A DNA stretch of 41,035 bases from Prevotella sp. (GCA_017413085.1 JAFPVC010000001.1:1-41035), one strand, 5' to 3'. Shown: positions 32,432 through 41,035, counted from the stretch's first letter. Translations and numbers: made by a program. The notes: generated by a model not told the origin, from the letters alone.

Positions 32432-34279
32432 ATGGACATTATCCAACTACTCCCTGATTCCGTCGCCAACCAGATTGCTGCCGGTGAGGTGATTCAGCGT
32501 CCTGCCTCCGTCATAAAGGAATTGGTGGAAAACGCCATTGACGCAGGTGCAAAGCATATCAAAGTTTTGATATGCGATGCTGGCAAGGCTTCAATACAAG
32601 TTATAGATGATGGATGTGGCATGTCTGACACCGACGCGCGTTTGAGTTTTGAGCGGCACGCCACGTCAAAGATACGTCAGGCCAACGATTTGTTTTCACT
32701 ACATACCATGGGATTCCGTGGTGAGGCATTGGCATCCATTGCGGCAGTGGCACAGGTAACGCTGACTACGCGCACTGCTGACAACGAAGTTGGGACAAGG
32801 CTCGTGATTGCTGGCTCAAAGGTGATGGAGCAGGAGGTTGTGTCATGCCCCGTTGGCAGCAATTTTCTGATAGAGAACCTTTTCTTCAATATTCCTGCAC
32901 GCAGGAAATTCCTGAAGTCAAACGCAACCGAGACTAACAATATAACACAGGCTTTCGAACGAATCGCACTTGTGTATCCGGAAATAGAGTTTTCCCTTTA
33001 CAATAACGGTGCAGAGATGCTGATGCTGCGTCAGTCAAACATGCACCAACGCATACTTGATGTGTTCGGAAAGAAGATAAACCAGCATCTGTTGCCCGTA
33101 GACGCGGAGACAACACTGTGTAAAATAAAAGGGTTTACCGGCAAGCCTGAGAGTGCCAAGAAGAAAGGTTGCCATCAGTATTTCTTCGTCAACGGCCGTT
33201 ATATGAAGCATCCATACTTTCATAAGGCGGTGTTGAATGCCTATGACCGTTTGCTTCCCGACGGAGAGCAGGTCTCTTATTTCCTTTACTTCACGGTAAA
33301 CCCAGAAGATATTGACGTAAACATACACCCCGTAAAGACAGAAATCAAGTTTGAAAACGAACAGGCCATCTGGCAGATACTGTTAGCAAGCGTCAGGGAT
33401 GCCGTGGGGAAGTTCACCAGTGCCACTGCACTTGATTTCGATACAGAGGGAAAACCCGACATTCCCGTGTTCAATCCACAGAACATCAGCAATGCAAACA
33501 TACCACACATAGACTTTAATCCTCAATACAACCCATTTAAATCTGCAGGCGGCAGGGAAAATTCACACTCTAAGAACGCTCAGAGTTGGGAAGAACTGTT
33601 TCCACGCACTTCTCAAATAGATGACGGTACAAACGGTCTGTTTGACAAACTGTGGCCTGATGATGCGGACAATCTGCACACCGTAAACAATTCTAATGTA
33701 ATATCAATAGAAGATATAAGTGGCGACTGCTCGCAATTGAATGCACAATACATTATTACGCAATGTAGTGCGGGTTTGCTGGTTATCGACCAGAACCGTG
33801 CCAGCCAGCGTATCTTGTATGAGAAATACATGCGCACGGTAGCCGAACATTCCGCAAGCACACAGAAAGTGTTGTTTCCTGAGGTGATACAATTTGATCC
33901 GGCTCTGTCTGCAGACATGCCACGTATCATTGAAGACCTTCATTCCATTGGTTTTGAAATAACTGACCTCGGTGGAAACAATTACTCTGTTTCAGGTATT
34001 CCATCGGGACTCGGCGGATTAGATTGTGCAAAACTTGTTACAGACCTTGTGACAGATGCAGCAGAGCACTGCGCTGCAGCAACGGAGGAAGTTTACACAA
34101 TCCTGGCGGTATCACTTGCCAGAAAAGCCGCCACGCCATACGGTGAGATTCTCTCAACAGAAGAGTTGAAAGGGCTGTTGCAACAGTTGCTTGACTGTGA
34201 TTCGCAACGCTACACTCACGACGGCAAACTAATCTACACGATAATATCCAATGATGATATTGCGCAGCGTTTCAATTGA
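32432..34279 (+). CDS. mutL: DNA mismatch repair protein MutL
   Basis: The 615-residue protein has the GHKL ATPase motifs ELVENAIDAGAK, VIDDGCGM and TMGFRGEALASIAAV, the FFVNGRYMKHP linker, and a C-terminal dimerisation domain. In mismatch repair it links MutS to strand removal. The C-terminal signature where nuclease-type MutLs carry DQHAxxERxxYE reads DQNRASQRILYEK, so an endonuclease activity looks doubtful. The length is normal. The GH25 lysozyme gene follows, with its own promoter. Confidence 0.95.
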   Translation: MDIIQLLPDSVANQIAAGEVIQRPASVIKELVENAIDAGAKHIKVLICDAGKASIQVIDDGCGMSDTDARLSFERHATSKIRQANDLFSLHTMGFRGEALASIAAVAQVTLTTRTADNEVGTRLVIAGSKVMEQEVVSCPVGSNFLIENLFFNIPARRKFLKSNATETNNITQAFERIALVYPEIEFSLYNNGAEMLMLRQSNMHQRILDVFGKKINQHLLPVDAETTLCKIKGFTGKPESAKKKGCHQYFFVNGRYMKHPYFHKAVLNAYDRLLPDGEQVSYFLYFTVNPEDIDVNIHPVKTEIKFENEQAIWQILLASVRDAVGKFTSATALDFDTEGKPDIPVFNPQNISNANIPHIDFNPQYNPFKSAGGRENSHSKNAQSWEELFPRTSQIDDGTNGLFDKLWPDDADNLHTVNNSNVISIEDISGDCSQLNAQYIITQCSAGLLVIDQNRASQRILYEKYMRTVAEHSASTQKVLFPEVIQFDPALSADMPRIIEDLHSIGFEITDLGGNNYSVSGIPSGLGGLDCAKLVTDLVTDAAEHCAAATEEVYTILAVSLARKAATPYGEILSTEELKGLLQQLLDCDSQRYTHDGKLIYTIISNDDIAQRFN

Positions 34280-34301
34280 ACGCATTAAAAAAAGCAAAAC
34301 A

Positions 34302-34333
34302 TTTGCTTATGTCAAGAATTATTATTAATTTTG
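34302..34333 (+). promoter_or_regulatory. Promoter of the GH25 lysozyme gene
   Basis: -33 TTTG (34302-34305) and -7 TAATTTTG (34326-34333), spaced by 20 bases. The -7 box ends 5 bases before the chosen ATG. Confidence 0.65.
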
Positions 34334-34338
34334 CATTT

Positions 34339-35076
34339 ATGATTAACCCGACGTTAAACTTTAAATACACTATACATACTATCACGGCAGTCCTGCTGAG
34401 CATGCTTACCTGCACAGCCGCTGCACAATCGCCATACAGCGAATGTGAGGACACCTGTTCTCATATCCACGGCATAGACATCTCTCACTATCAAGGCGAA
34501 GTGTTCTGGGAAACGGTTGGCACTGGCACAAAGATGGCTTATGTATACATAAAGGCTACAGAGGGAAGTACGCGCATAGACCCTACATACGAACAGAACG
34601 TGCTGACTGCCCATAACTATGGATTGAAGGTTGGTTCCTATCATTTCTACCGTCCTACGGTGGACCAAGAACTGCAGGTGGCGAATTTCTTTGCGCAGTG
34701 CAAACCAAGCGAGCAGGATCTCATTCCGATGATAGACGTAGAAGTAACAGGTGGCCTGAGCACGGAGCAACTGTGTGACTCGCTCTTTAAGTTTCTTGAC
34801 ATGATAGAGCAGGTATACAGACAACGCCCTCTCATCTATGTAGGAACCAACTTCTATAACAAGCATTTTCAGGGCAAACTCGACCGTTATCTGCTCATGA
34901 TTGCGCAGTATTCCACACGCGAGCCTGTACTGGCTGACGGACGTGACATCACGATGTGGCAATATACAGGAAGTGGACACCTGCACGGTATCAACGGCTA
35001 CGTGGACAAAAGCCGCTTTATGGGTGAACACAAACTGCGCGAACTGCGTTTCCGACATCGCAAGGGTGAACCATGA
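34339..35076 (+). CDS. GH25 family lysozyme
   Basis: The 245-residue protein has an N-terminal signal (MINPTLNFKYTIHTITAVLLS... ending TAAAQ) and a GH25 muramidase domain. Key segments are GIDISHYQGEVFW (catalytic Asp region), YVYIKATEGSTRIDP, LIPMIDVEVTGG and ITMWQYTGSGHLHGI. It is predicted to cut peptidoglycan in the periplasm or outside the cell. Upstream in-frame codons exist, but this ATG sits 6 bases after a -7 box with a well-placed -33, so the message would be nearly leaderless. Confidence 0.85.
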   Translation: MINPTLNFKYTIHTITAVLLSMLTCTAAAQSPYSECEDTCSHIHGIDISHYQGEVFWETVGTGTKMAYVYIKATEGSTRIDPTYEQNVLTAHNYGLKVGSYHFYRPTVDQELQVANFFAQCKPSEQDLIPMIDVEVTGGLSTEQLCDSLFKFLDMIEQVYRQRPLIYVGTNFYNKHFQGKLDRYLLMIAQYSTREPVLADGRDITMWQYTGSGHLHGINGYVDKSRFMGEHKLRELRFRHRKGEP

Positions 35077-35113
35077 TATCACATTATTCTGTAACTTATA
35101 ACTTAGCAACAAT

Positions 35114-36289
35114 ATGGCACTAATATTATGTCCTGAATGTGGACACCAGGTAAGCGATCAGGCCGCTATATGCCCTAACTGCGGCATTAAGATTGCAGGC
35201 AATATTCCAGCCGGCGGATACCGTCCTATTAAATTCGGCAACGACACGGAAACTGTTACTGAAAACGCTTCTGTTGTCAGTACAGATGAGAACGTAGGCG
35301 AAAGTGTGCCGACACCACAAGAGACCATTCAGTCTCGGACTGTAGCCACCAAACCGTATGACAAAGTTAGGACAGACGAAGCAAAAGCAGAAGACGAAGA
35401 ACCTGCTTATGATAGTTCTACTCCGCTTTATGGTGAACCACAGAAGAAGAATAAGAGTCTCATTATGATGCTCTCATTCATCATTGCGCTCGTAGTGTGC
35501 ATCATAGCATACTGGATGTGGAGTAATGCCGCCAACGAGAAAATGGAACAGCAGCGCTATGAGGAGGCCATGCTTAGCACCAACGTGCAGGATTTGAAGG
35601 ATTATCTTGTGCAGTTTAATGATGCCCCGCAGGCACACCGTGACTCTGTCAATGCGCGTCTGTCGCTGCTCAATCAGGAAGACGCAGACTGGATTACAGC
35701 CTTACAGAGCGGTTCAAAGAGCAAACTGTCTGATTTTATAAAGACTCACCCGCAGTCTCTTCATAAAGGAGAAGCAGAAGACCTCATAGACTCAATCGAT
35801 TTCAGCGTGGCACAGCGCAAGGGAACTTCTGAGGCATACGCAGAATACCTGAAGATGCACCCGGATAGCAAACGTGCGAGCCTTGCACAAGATAATCTTG
35901 ACAACAAGAAGGCCAAGGAGGTTACTGCCGAGGAGAAAAGCAGGGCGCGTGACGTGTGCAAGCGTTTCTTCCAGGCTATAAACGCACGCAACGAGCAGAA
36001 ACTGCGCAGCGTAGTAAGCGATGATGCCGAGCAACACGCCATATCATTCATGAACAAGATGTATAAGGATGACATTACCAACATGAATTGGCACATCCTT
36101 GACAACTTCAAAGTAGAAAAAGGTGTAGAAAACGCTGATGAACCGGCTAACCTCATCGCACGTTTCAGTGCAGAGCAGAACATAGAGCGCACCAACGCTG
36201 ACCTTGAGACATACGCCAAATATTCCGTAAGCATAGAGATGACACCGGACGGCATGGTAAAGAAGTTTGACGTCAAAAAAACGAACTGA
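35114..36289 (+). CDS. Zinc-ribbon membrane protein
   Basis: The 391-residue protein begins with a zinc ribbon CPECGHQVSDQAAICPNCG, then a low-complexity Thr/Val/Glu linker to about residue 110. A single membrane segment (about 116-136, IMMLSFIIALVVCIIAYWMW) follows, then a long helical region and a C-terminal domain of unclear fold (about 285-391). The layout of zinc ribbon, linker, one TM and extracytoplasmic domain resembles stress-related membrane proteins, but I cannot name the family. recJ starts 19 bases after its stop. Confidence 0.7.
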   Translation: MALILCPECGHQVSDQAAICPNCGIKIAGNIPAGGYRPIKFGNDTETVTENASVVSTDENVGESVPTPQETIQSRTVATKPYDKVRTDEAKAEDEEPAYDSSTPLYGEPQKKNKSLIMMLSFIIALVVCIIAYWMWSNAANEKMEQQRYEEAMLSTNVQDLKDYLVQFNDAPQAHRDSVNARLSLLNQEDADWITALQSGSKSKLSDFIKTHPQSLHKGEAEDLIDSIDFSVAQRKGTSEAYAEYLKMHPDSKRASLAQDNLDNKKAKEVTAEEKSRARDVCKRFFQAINARNEQKLRSVVSDDAEQHAISFMNKMYKDDITNMNWHILDNFKVEKGVENADEPANLIARFSAEQNIERTNADLETYAKYSVSIEMTPDGMVKKFDVKKTN

Positions 36290-36308
36290 CGTATCTGCCG
36301 TTAATAAA

Positions 36309-38030
36309 ATGGATTTTAAGTGGACTACATACGAAGCCAGCGAACAACAGCGTAAGCAGGCGCAGGAGTTGAGTGCGAAGCTCAACATCGCTCCCATGCT
36401 TACGCTACAACTGGTGCGGCGAGGCATCACAACCGAGTCTGCTGCCAAACGTTTCTTCCGTCCACAACTCAGCGATTTGATTAACCCGTTCCTCATGCGC
36501 GACATGGATTTGGCGGTCGACCGACTTAATGACGCCATAGGCCGTAAGGAACGCATTATGATTTACGGTGATTACGATGTAGACGGATGTACCGCCGTGG
36601 CATTGGTATATAAGTTTCTGCTTCAGTTCTACAGCAACATTGAGTACTACATTCCCGATCGTTACGATGAAGGTTACGGTGTGAGCAAAAAAGGAGTTGA
36701 CTATGCTAAAGCACAAGGGGTACAGCTTGTCATTATACTTGACTGTGGTATCAAAGCCCATGAGAGCATAGCATACGCCAAGACATTGGGCATCGATTTC
36801 ATAGTGTGTGACCATCATGTGCCAGACGACATGCTGCCGCCAGCTGTAGCCGTGCTTAACCCCAAGCGTGCCGACGACAGCTATCCTTTCAAGCACCTAT
36901 GTGGATGTGGAGTTGGTTTCAAACTGATGCAGGCTTTCGCCAAAAACAACGGAATACCTTTCTCGCGTCTTACTCCTTTGCTTGACCTGTGCGCCATCAG
37001 TATTGCCGCTGACTTGGTGGAGGTAACTGACGAAAACCGTATTCTGGCATATCATGGTTTGAAGATTCTTAACCAGCAGCCTTCCGTTGGTATCAAAGCC
37101 ATTATAGACATCTGTGGTCTCAACGACCGTGAAATCACCATGGGCGACATCATGTTCAAAATCGGACCTCGCATTAATGCCTCAGGACGTATGGAGAATG
37201 GCAAGCGCTCCGTGGAGTTGTTGGTTGAGCGTGACCCAGCCGCTGCATTGCGCATAGCCAAGAGCATAGATGAATATAATGAACAGCGCAAGGGAATAGA
37301 CAAACTGATGACCGAAGAGGCCAACAGCATTGTGGCTCATCTTGATAAACAGGAACATCCGCAATGTATTGTGGTTTATGATGAGCATTGGAAGAAAGGT
37401 GTCATAGGCATTGTGGCATCAAGGCTTACGGACATGTATTTCCGTCCGACTGTGGTATTGACGCGCGACGGGCAGTTTGCTACAGGCTCAGCCCGTTCAG
37501 TGGCGGGATTTGATGTCTATGCCGCTGTCAAGAGTTGCCGTGACCTGCTGATAAACTTCGGTGGCCACACATACGCCTGTGGACTGACCATACGCTGGGA
37601 TGACGTTGACAAGTTCAAGCAACGTTTTGAGGAATATGTACGTACTCATATCCAGCCTACGCAGACCGTACCTACACTGTATGCTGACGCAGTCATTGAC
37701 TTCTGCGATATCAACAAACGAATCCTGCATGACTTAAAACGCTTTGCGCCTTTCGGGCCTGGCAACACAAAACCCACTTTTGTGACCAAGGGAGTGTATG
37801 ATTTCGGAACCTCTAAGGTTGTAGGCAGGCAGCAGGAACACATCAAACTTGAACTTGTTGACTCTAAATCGCCTACCGTGCTTAACGGCATTGCATTCGG
37901 ACAGTCTGCGGCGGCACGCTACATCAAGTCAAGACGTTCATTCAGCATCCTTTATACCATAGAAGAGAATATATATAAGCGCGGCAACGTGCAACTTCAG
38001 ATTGAAGATATACACTTCAACGAAGAATAG
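36309..38030 (+). CDS. recJ: Single-strand-specific exonuclease RecJ
   Basis: The 573-residue protein has DHH-family motifs YGDYDVDGCTAVALVYKF, LDCGIKA, VCDHHVPDD and the GGHTYACGLTI DHHA1 segment. RecJ degrades 5' single strands in recombination and mismatch repair, so its place near recQ and mutL is sensible. I start at MDFKWTTYE rather than an upstream frame extension that overlaps the previous gene. It ends 14 bases before recQ. Confidence 0.93.
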   Translation: MDFKWTTYEASEQQRKQAQELSAKLNIAPMLTLQLVRRGITTESAAKRFFRPQLSDLINPFLMRDMDLAVDRLNDAIGRKERIMIYGDYDVDGCTAVALVYKFLLQFYSNIEYYIPDRYDEGYGVSKKGVDYAKAQGVQLVIILDCGIKAHESIAYAKTLGIDFIVCDHHVPDDMLPPAVAVLNPKRADDSYPFKHLCGCGVGFKLMQAFAKNNGIPFSRLTPLLDLCAISIAADLVEVTDENRILAYHGLKILNQQPSVGIKAIIDICGLNDREITMGDIMFKIGPRINASGRMENGKRSVELLVERDPAAALRIAKSIDEYNEQRKGIDKLMTEEANSIVAHLDKQEHPQCIVVYDEHWKKGVIGIVASRLTDMYFRPTVVLTRDGQFATGSARSVAGFDVYAAVKSCRDLLINFGGHTYACGLTIRWDDVDKFKQRFEEYVRTHIQPTQTVPTLYADAVIDFCDINKRILHDLKRFAPFGPGNTKPTFVTKGVYDFGTSKVVGRQQEHIKLELVDSKSPTVLNGIAFGQSAAARYIKSRRSFSILYTIEENIYKRGNVQLQIEDIHFNEE

Positions 38031-38044
38031 CAACTAACTTCCAC

Positions 38045-39745
38045 ATGACTTACGAGCAGATTCTGCAGCATTACTTCGGCTATTCTTCTTTCCGGAGCAT
38101 ACAACTTGACATCATACGCAGTATCGGCAGTGGCCACGACACCCTCGGGCTGATGCCTACGGGCGGCGGCAAGAGCATCACGTTCCAAGTGCCTGCACTG
38201 GCCATGAATGGCGTATGCCTTGTCATATCACCGCTTGTGGCATTGATGAAAGACCAGGTAGAACACCTGAAGGCTCGAGGCATCAAGGCTGAGGCTGTTT
38301 ATTCCGGACTTACACATGACGAGGTGCAGCGCATTCTCGACAATGCAATCTTTGGCGCAGTGAAATTCTTGTATGTGTCGCCAGAGCGGCTTTCCAACGA
38401 ACTCTTTCTCTCTAAATTATTCTATATGAACGTGTGCTTCATCACTGTTGACGAGGCACATTGCATCTCACAATGGGGTTATGACTTCCGCCCGTCATAC
38501 CTCAAGATATGCAAATTGAGGGATGTAAAGCCCGGTGTGCCCGTACTTGCGCTCACAGCTACGGCTACGCCAGAAGTAGCCGTTGACATCAAGGAGAAGT
38601 TGATGTTCGGAGAGGATGCAAACACTTTCTCCATGAGTTTCCGTCGTCCTAACCTGTCATACGTCGTCAGGGATACTGAAGACAAATTCCGTGAACTTAT
38701 GCACATCATATCTTCTGTTAGGGGCAGTGTGATTGTATATACGCGTAACAGGGAGAAAACACGCAAATTGGCCATGGCTCTGTGCGAAGAAGGAGTTAGT
38801 GCCACGTTTTACCATGCCGGACTTGACTTTACCATAAAAAACGAGCGGCAGCAGAAATGGCAGGCTGGCGAAATACGCGTAATGGTTGCCACAAACGCTT
38901 TCGGTATGGGGATTGACAAACCCGACGTGCGATTGGTTATCCATATCGATTGTCCCGATTCTGTCGAGGCATACTTTCAGGAGGCCGGACGTGCCGGGCG
39001 CGATGGCAAACGGTCTTACGCAGTACTTCTTCATAACAAGGGAGACCACGCTTCTCTCTTGCGTCATGTTGATACCGCCTTTCCACCAAAAGACTATATA
39101 ATAAAGGTGTACGACCAATTGGCCTATTTCTTTGAACTGGCAGTTGAGACAGGCGCAGGACGCACCTACGAGTTCAATGAACAACTGTTCTGCATCCGCT
39201 TTCACCATTTCCCCATAGCGCTCGAGGGTGCGTTGTCTGTATTGCAGAATGCCGGCTACATTAATTTCAACCAAGATGACGAAAACCGTCCAAGGGTGAT
39301 ATTCAACGTGACGCGCAGTGAACTATACAACGTAACCAACCTTACACCCAATGAGGAAAATACTCTTAATGCTCTGCTGCGCACGTATGGTTCCCTATTC
39401 TCCGACCTTACCTACATAGACTTCAAGGTTATACAGTTGCGTGCAAAACTGTCACACGATGAACTGCACAACGCTTTGAAGTCTCTTGCCGCGCGACGAC
39501 TGATACGATACGTTCCTGCACGCAATATCCCCACTATCACCTATACAAGGCAAAGAACAGACTCCCGGCTGCTCAATTTGTCAAAGGCTGTATATGAAGA
39601 CCAACGCAGCCGCATGAGCAAGCGCATAACCAAAATACTGCAGTATGTCAGTGAGAACGACACTTGCCGCGAACGTATGCTCATGGAATACTTCGGTGAG
39701 ACGACCAAGGAAGACTGTGGTCACTGTGATGTATGCTTGAGTTGA
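38045..39745 (+). CDS. recQ: RecQ-family DNA helicase
   Basis: The 566-residue protein has helicase motifs MPTGGGKSITFQVP (I), TVDEAHCISQWGYDFRP (II), LTATATPEV (III) and QEAGRAGRDGKRS (VI). After the helicase core comes a winged-helix-like region. A four-Cys zinc motif (CRERM ... CGHCDVC) is at the very end. In E. coli RecQ the zinc motif precedes the winged helix and an HRDC domain follows, so this copy has a different layout and no HRDC. RecQ unwinds DNA for recombination and probably works with RecJ. Confidence 0.88.
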   Translation: MTYEQILQHYFGYSSFRSIQLDIIRSIGSGHDTLGLMPTGGGKSITFQVPALAMNGVCLVISPLVALMKDQVEHLKARGIKAEAVYSGLTHDEVQRILDNAIFGAVKFLYVSPERLSNELFLSKLFYMNVCFITVDEAHCISQWGYDFRPSYLKICKLRDVKPGVPVLALTATATPEVAVDIKEKLMFGEDANTFSMSFRRPNLSYVVRDTEDKFRELMHIISSVRGSVIVYTRNREKTRKLAMALCEEGVSATFYHAGLDFTIKNERQQKWQAGEIRVMVATNAFGMGIDKPDVRLVIHIDCPDSVEAYFQEAGRAGRDGKRSYAVLLHNKGDHASLLRHVDTAFPPKDYIIKVYDQLAYFFELAVETGAGRTYEFNEQLFCIRFHHFPIALEGALSVLQNAGYINFNQDDENRPRVIFNVTRSELYNVTNLTPNEENTLNALLRTYGSLFSDLTYIDFKVIQLRAKLSHDELHNALKSLAARRLIRYVPARNIPTITYTRQRTDSRLLNLSKAVYEDQRSRMSKRITKILQYVSENDTCRERMLMEYFGETTKEDCGHCDVCLS

Positions 39746-39746
39746 T

Positions 39747-39776
39747 TTTTTTTTCATTCAATACTGAAAAAAAACA
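39747..39776 (+). terminator. Weak hairpin after recQ
   Basis: A T-run and an A-run (TTTTTTTTC and GAAAAAAAA) flank a 10-base loop right after the recQ stop. The stem is all A-T, so termination here would be weak. Confidence 0.35.
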
Positions 39777-39785
39777 GCATTTCCT

Positions 39786-39815
39786 TTTGCATATCCGAAA
39801 AAATAACTAACTTTG
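39786..39815 (+). promoter_or_regulatory. Promoter of the repeat lipoprotein
   Basis: -33 TTTG (39786-39789) and -7 TAACTTTG (39808-39815), spaced by 18 bases. It lies about 66 bases before the lipoprotein start. Confidence 0.65.
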
Positions 39816-39881
39816 CATCCTGTGGGGACTATATGTGTCCTACTCATAATACAATAAGGTAACTTAAACAAAGACGAGAAA

Positions 39882-40499
39882 ATGAAAAAACTATTCTTCT
39901 TGGCCGTGGCTGGCACGTTGCTTGGCCTCGCCTCTTGCGGCAACAAGACCGCCGAAAACACAGAACTTGCTGACTCCACTGCAACGGTTGATGCTACCGT
40001 CGACGCTGATGCCATCGTAAATCAGCTTAATGAAAAACTTAATGCTGACGACCCTGCGGCAATGGCCACACTGGCGCAACAGGCACAGCAAACCATAGCC
40101 GACCTCATAGCGAAGGGCGACACGGCTCAGGCTAAGGAGTACGCTTCAAAAATCAAGGCGTTCATTGATTCCAACTCAGAAAAGGTCAAGAAAATTGCAA
40201 GTGGCAACGAGACTATCAACGGTCTTGTCAATACCGTAAGCCAGGCAAGTATCACCGACATAGCCAATCAGGCTGCAGCAGCCGTTAAGGCTGATGCTAC
40301 ACAGACAGCAAACGAAGTGAAGGACGCTACCGACAAGAAGGTAGAAGAGGCTAAGGATGCAGCCAAGCAGAAAGTGAACGATCAGGTTGATGCAGCCAAG
40401 CAGAAGGCTAACGACCAGATTGATGCCGCCAAGCAGAAAGCTAACGACAAGGTAAATGAAGCTACGGACAAAGCTCTTGGAAAGATAGGACTGAAATAA
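39882..40499 (+). CDS. Lipoprotein with 11-residue helical repeats
   Basis: The 205-residue protein has a lipoprotein signal (lipobox LASC, Cys18) and a largely helical, highly charged body. Near residues 155-200, 11-residue units recur (DAAKQKVNDQV, DAAKQKANDQI, DAAKQKANDKV), a pattern shared with LEA-like and apolipoprotein-like amphipathic helices. No enzyme motif is seen. It may protect against desiccation, envelope or membrane stress, but this is inferred from composition only. A promoter lies 66-96 bases upstream. Confidence 0.7.
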   Translation: MKKLFFLAVAGTLLGLASCGNKTAENTELADSTATVDATVDADAIVNQLNEKLNADDPAAMATLAQQAQQTIADLIAKGDTAQAKEYASKIKAFIDSNSEKVKKIASGNETINGLVNTVSQASITDIANQAAAAVKADATQTANEVKDATDKKVEEAKDAAKQKVNDQVDAAKQKANDQIDAAKQKANDKVNEATDKALGKIGLK

Positions 40500-40545
40500 T
40501 TAAGGCAGACAGATGAAATACTACTGTCGAAAGTGAATGAATATG

Positions 40546-40573
40546 AGAGCCGGGGCACTGTTGCCTCGGCTCT
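40546..40573 (+). terminator. Hairpin after the repeat lipoprotein
   Basis: AGAGCCGGGGCA (40546-40557) pairs with TGCCTCGGCTCT (40562-40573) with one G-U pair. No strong T-run follows, so it may be an imperfect terminator. Confidence 0.5.
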
Positions 40574-40614
40574 TGACGTTATAGAGTGGGGGACTATCTT
40601 GAGTTATGATTGAG

Positions 40615-40658
40615 TTATAAAAAAAGAGTTCCGACATCAGTTACCTGGTTGTCGGAAC
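40615..40658 (-). terminator. Intrinsic terminator of tRNA-Val
   Basis: Read leftward, GTTCCGACA pairs with TGTCGGAAC and is followed directly by TCTTTTTTTATAAC. It is a textbook intrinsic terminator 27 bases after the tRNA 3' end. Confidence 0.85.
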
Positions 40659-40684
40659 CCCAAAGAGTTAGAGAGAGAGAGAGG

Positions 40685-40759
40685 TGGGCGCTGAGGGATT
40701 CGAACCCCCGACCCTCTGCTTGTAAGGCAGACGCTCTGAACCAACTGAGCTAAGCGCCC
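40685..40759 (-). tRNA. tRNA-Val(TAC)
   Basis: The 75-nt tRNA has acceptor stem GGGCGCT, D-arm AGCTCAGTTGG, anticodon arm TCTGC-CTTACAA-GCAGA (anticodon TAC) and T-arm GGGGGTTCGAATCCC. Discriminator A, CCA not encoded. A -7 box lies at 40787-40794. Confidence 0.95.
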
Positions 40760-40786
40760 AAATGAGTGATTTCTCATTTGCGAGTG

Positions 40787-40794
40787 CAAAGGTA
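40787..40794 (-). promoter_or_regulatory. -7 box for tRNA-Val
   Basis: Read leftward this is TACCTTTG, identical to the tRNA-Ser box. Between it and the tRNA a short inverted repeat, AATGAG/CTCATT (40761-40778), forms a small leader hairpin. Confidence 0.7.
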
Positions 40795-40925
40795 GTAAGA
40801 ATTTTTAATATACGCAAATTTTTTTCTTATTTTTTTTTATTTTTTTGAAAAAAGCACCCTCAGCGGTGTATTAAGTATTATAATAAGGTGTAAAATTATT
40901 ACTGTCCGCTAAACATGACCTCCCC

Positions 40926-40959
40926 ATGCCCAACCTCTTTATTACCAGTGGTTGGGCAT
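40926..40959. terminator. Hairpin next to the right-edge gene
   Basis: ATGCCCAACC (40926-40935) pairs with GGTTGGGCAT (40950-40959) around a 14-base loop. It lies about 25 bases after the right-edge gene's stop, but no T-tract follows on the minus strand. It is probably that gene's terminator. Confidence 0.45.
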
Positions 40960-40983
40960 ATTTATGTTTTATGACAAGCCCCC

Positions 40984-41035
40984 TCATTCGTTTTCCGTAT
41001 CGTCAGGAGGTGCTTCAGATGCCCGTTCAAGCATG
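40984..41035 (-). CDS. C-terminal end of a gene running off the right edge
   Basis: Read leftward, a frame enters from the window edge and ends LERASEAPPDDTENE then TGA. The acidic, Pro-containing tail looks like a real protein end but is too short to identify. Only about 17 codons are visible. Confidence 0.45.
   Translation of the reverse strand, partial: MLERASEAPPDDTENE

Noticed and set aside
34354-35112. 252-codon open frame antisense to the GH25 lysozyme
   Set aside because: The lysozyme motifs and promoter are on the plus strand; no start context or family was found for the antisense frame.

Overview
The window reads as chromosome of a Bacteroidales bacterium, most like a gut or rumen Prevotella/Segatella. 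Evidence: nearly every promoter I can place uses the Bacteroidota -7 element TAnnTTTG, often with a TTTG -33 box; initiation sites lack Shine-Dalgarno sequences; and the gene set (PorX, GldH, RicT, an M64 lipoprotein peptidase, PspC-domain proteins, an OstA-like protein, two parvulin chaperones beside guaB and mutL) is Bacteroidales-like. Genus placement is inference.

Bases 1 to about 5280 are AT-rich and look like one end of a mobilizable integrated element next to a tRNA-Ser(GGA) gene. It carries a leftward HTH gene cut by the window edge, then rightward DUF3853, winged-helix and DnaC-like ATPase genes, a hairpin that may be oriT, mobB and a relaxase, a zeta-toxin pair, and an iteron/palindrome region before the tRNA. 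I see no integrase and no second attachment site.

Bases 5370 to 14870 are a tight leftward cluster of core genes: PPTase, M64 peptidase, gamma-carbonic anhydrase, aroB, a 42-residue ORF, rpe, holB, ricT, gldH, porX, tsaE and tRNA-Ser. Many starts and stops overlap by ATGA. Next is a leftward PadR-PspC-PspC envelope-stress operon with a clear candidate PadR operator, then a rightward 1338-residue secreted pectinesterase, a leftward aat, a RelE-type toxin-antitoxin pair, and a leftward 763-residue RING/TerD-like protein with a long leader holding three related structured repeats.

From 26.2 kb the strand is rightward: guaB, two SurA-like isomerases, an OstA-like protein, mutL, a GH25 lysozyme, a zinc-ribbon membrane protein, recJ, recQ, and a lipoprotein with 11-residue helical repeats. 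A leftward tRNA-Val(TAC) and the tail of another leftward gene end the window.

The most interesting signals are outside the named genes: (a) the three-copy structured repeat in the leader of the RING/TerD-like gene; (b) a kissing-loop leader and a 21-bp iteron array in the mobile element; (c) a 22-bp palindrome array at 23152-23261; and (d) short-period repeat arrays (6, 7 and 8 bp) that have entered coding sequence, one supplying a signal peptide and others supplying Asn-rich acidic stretches.
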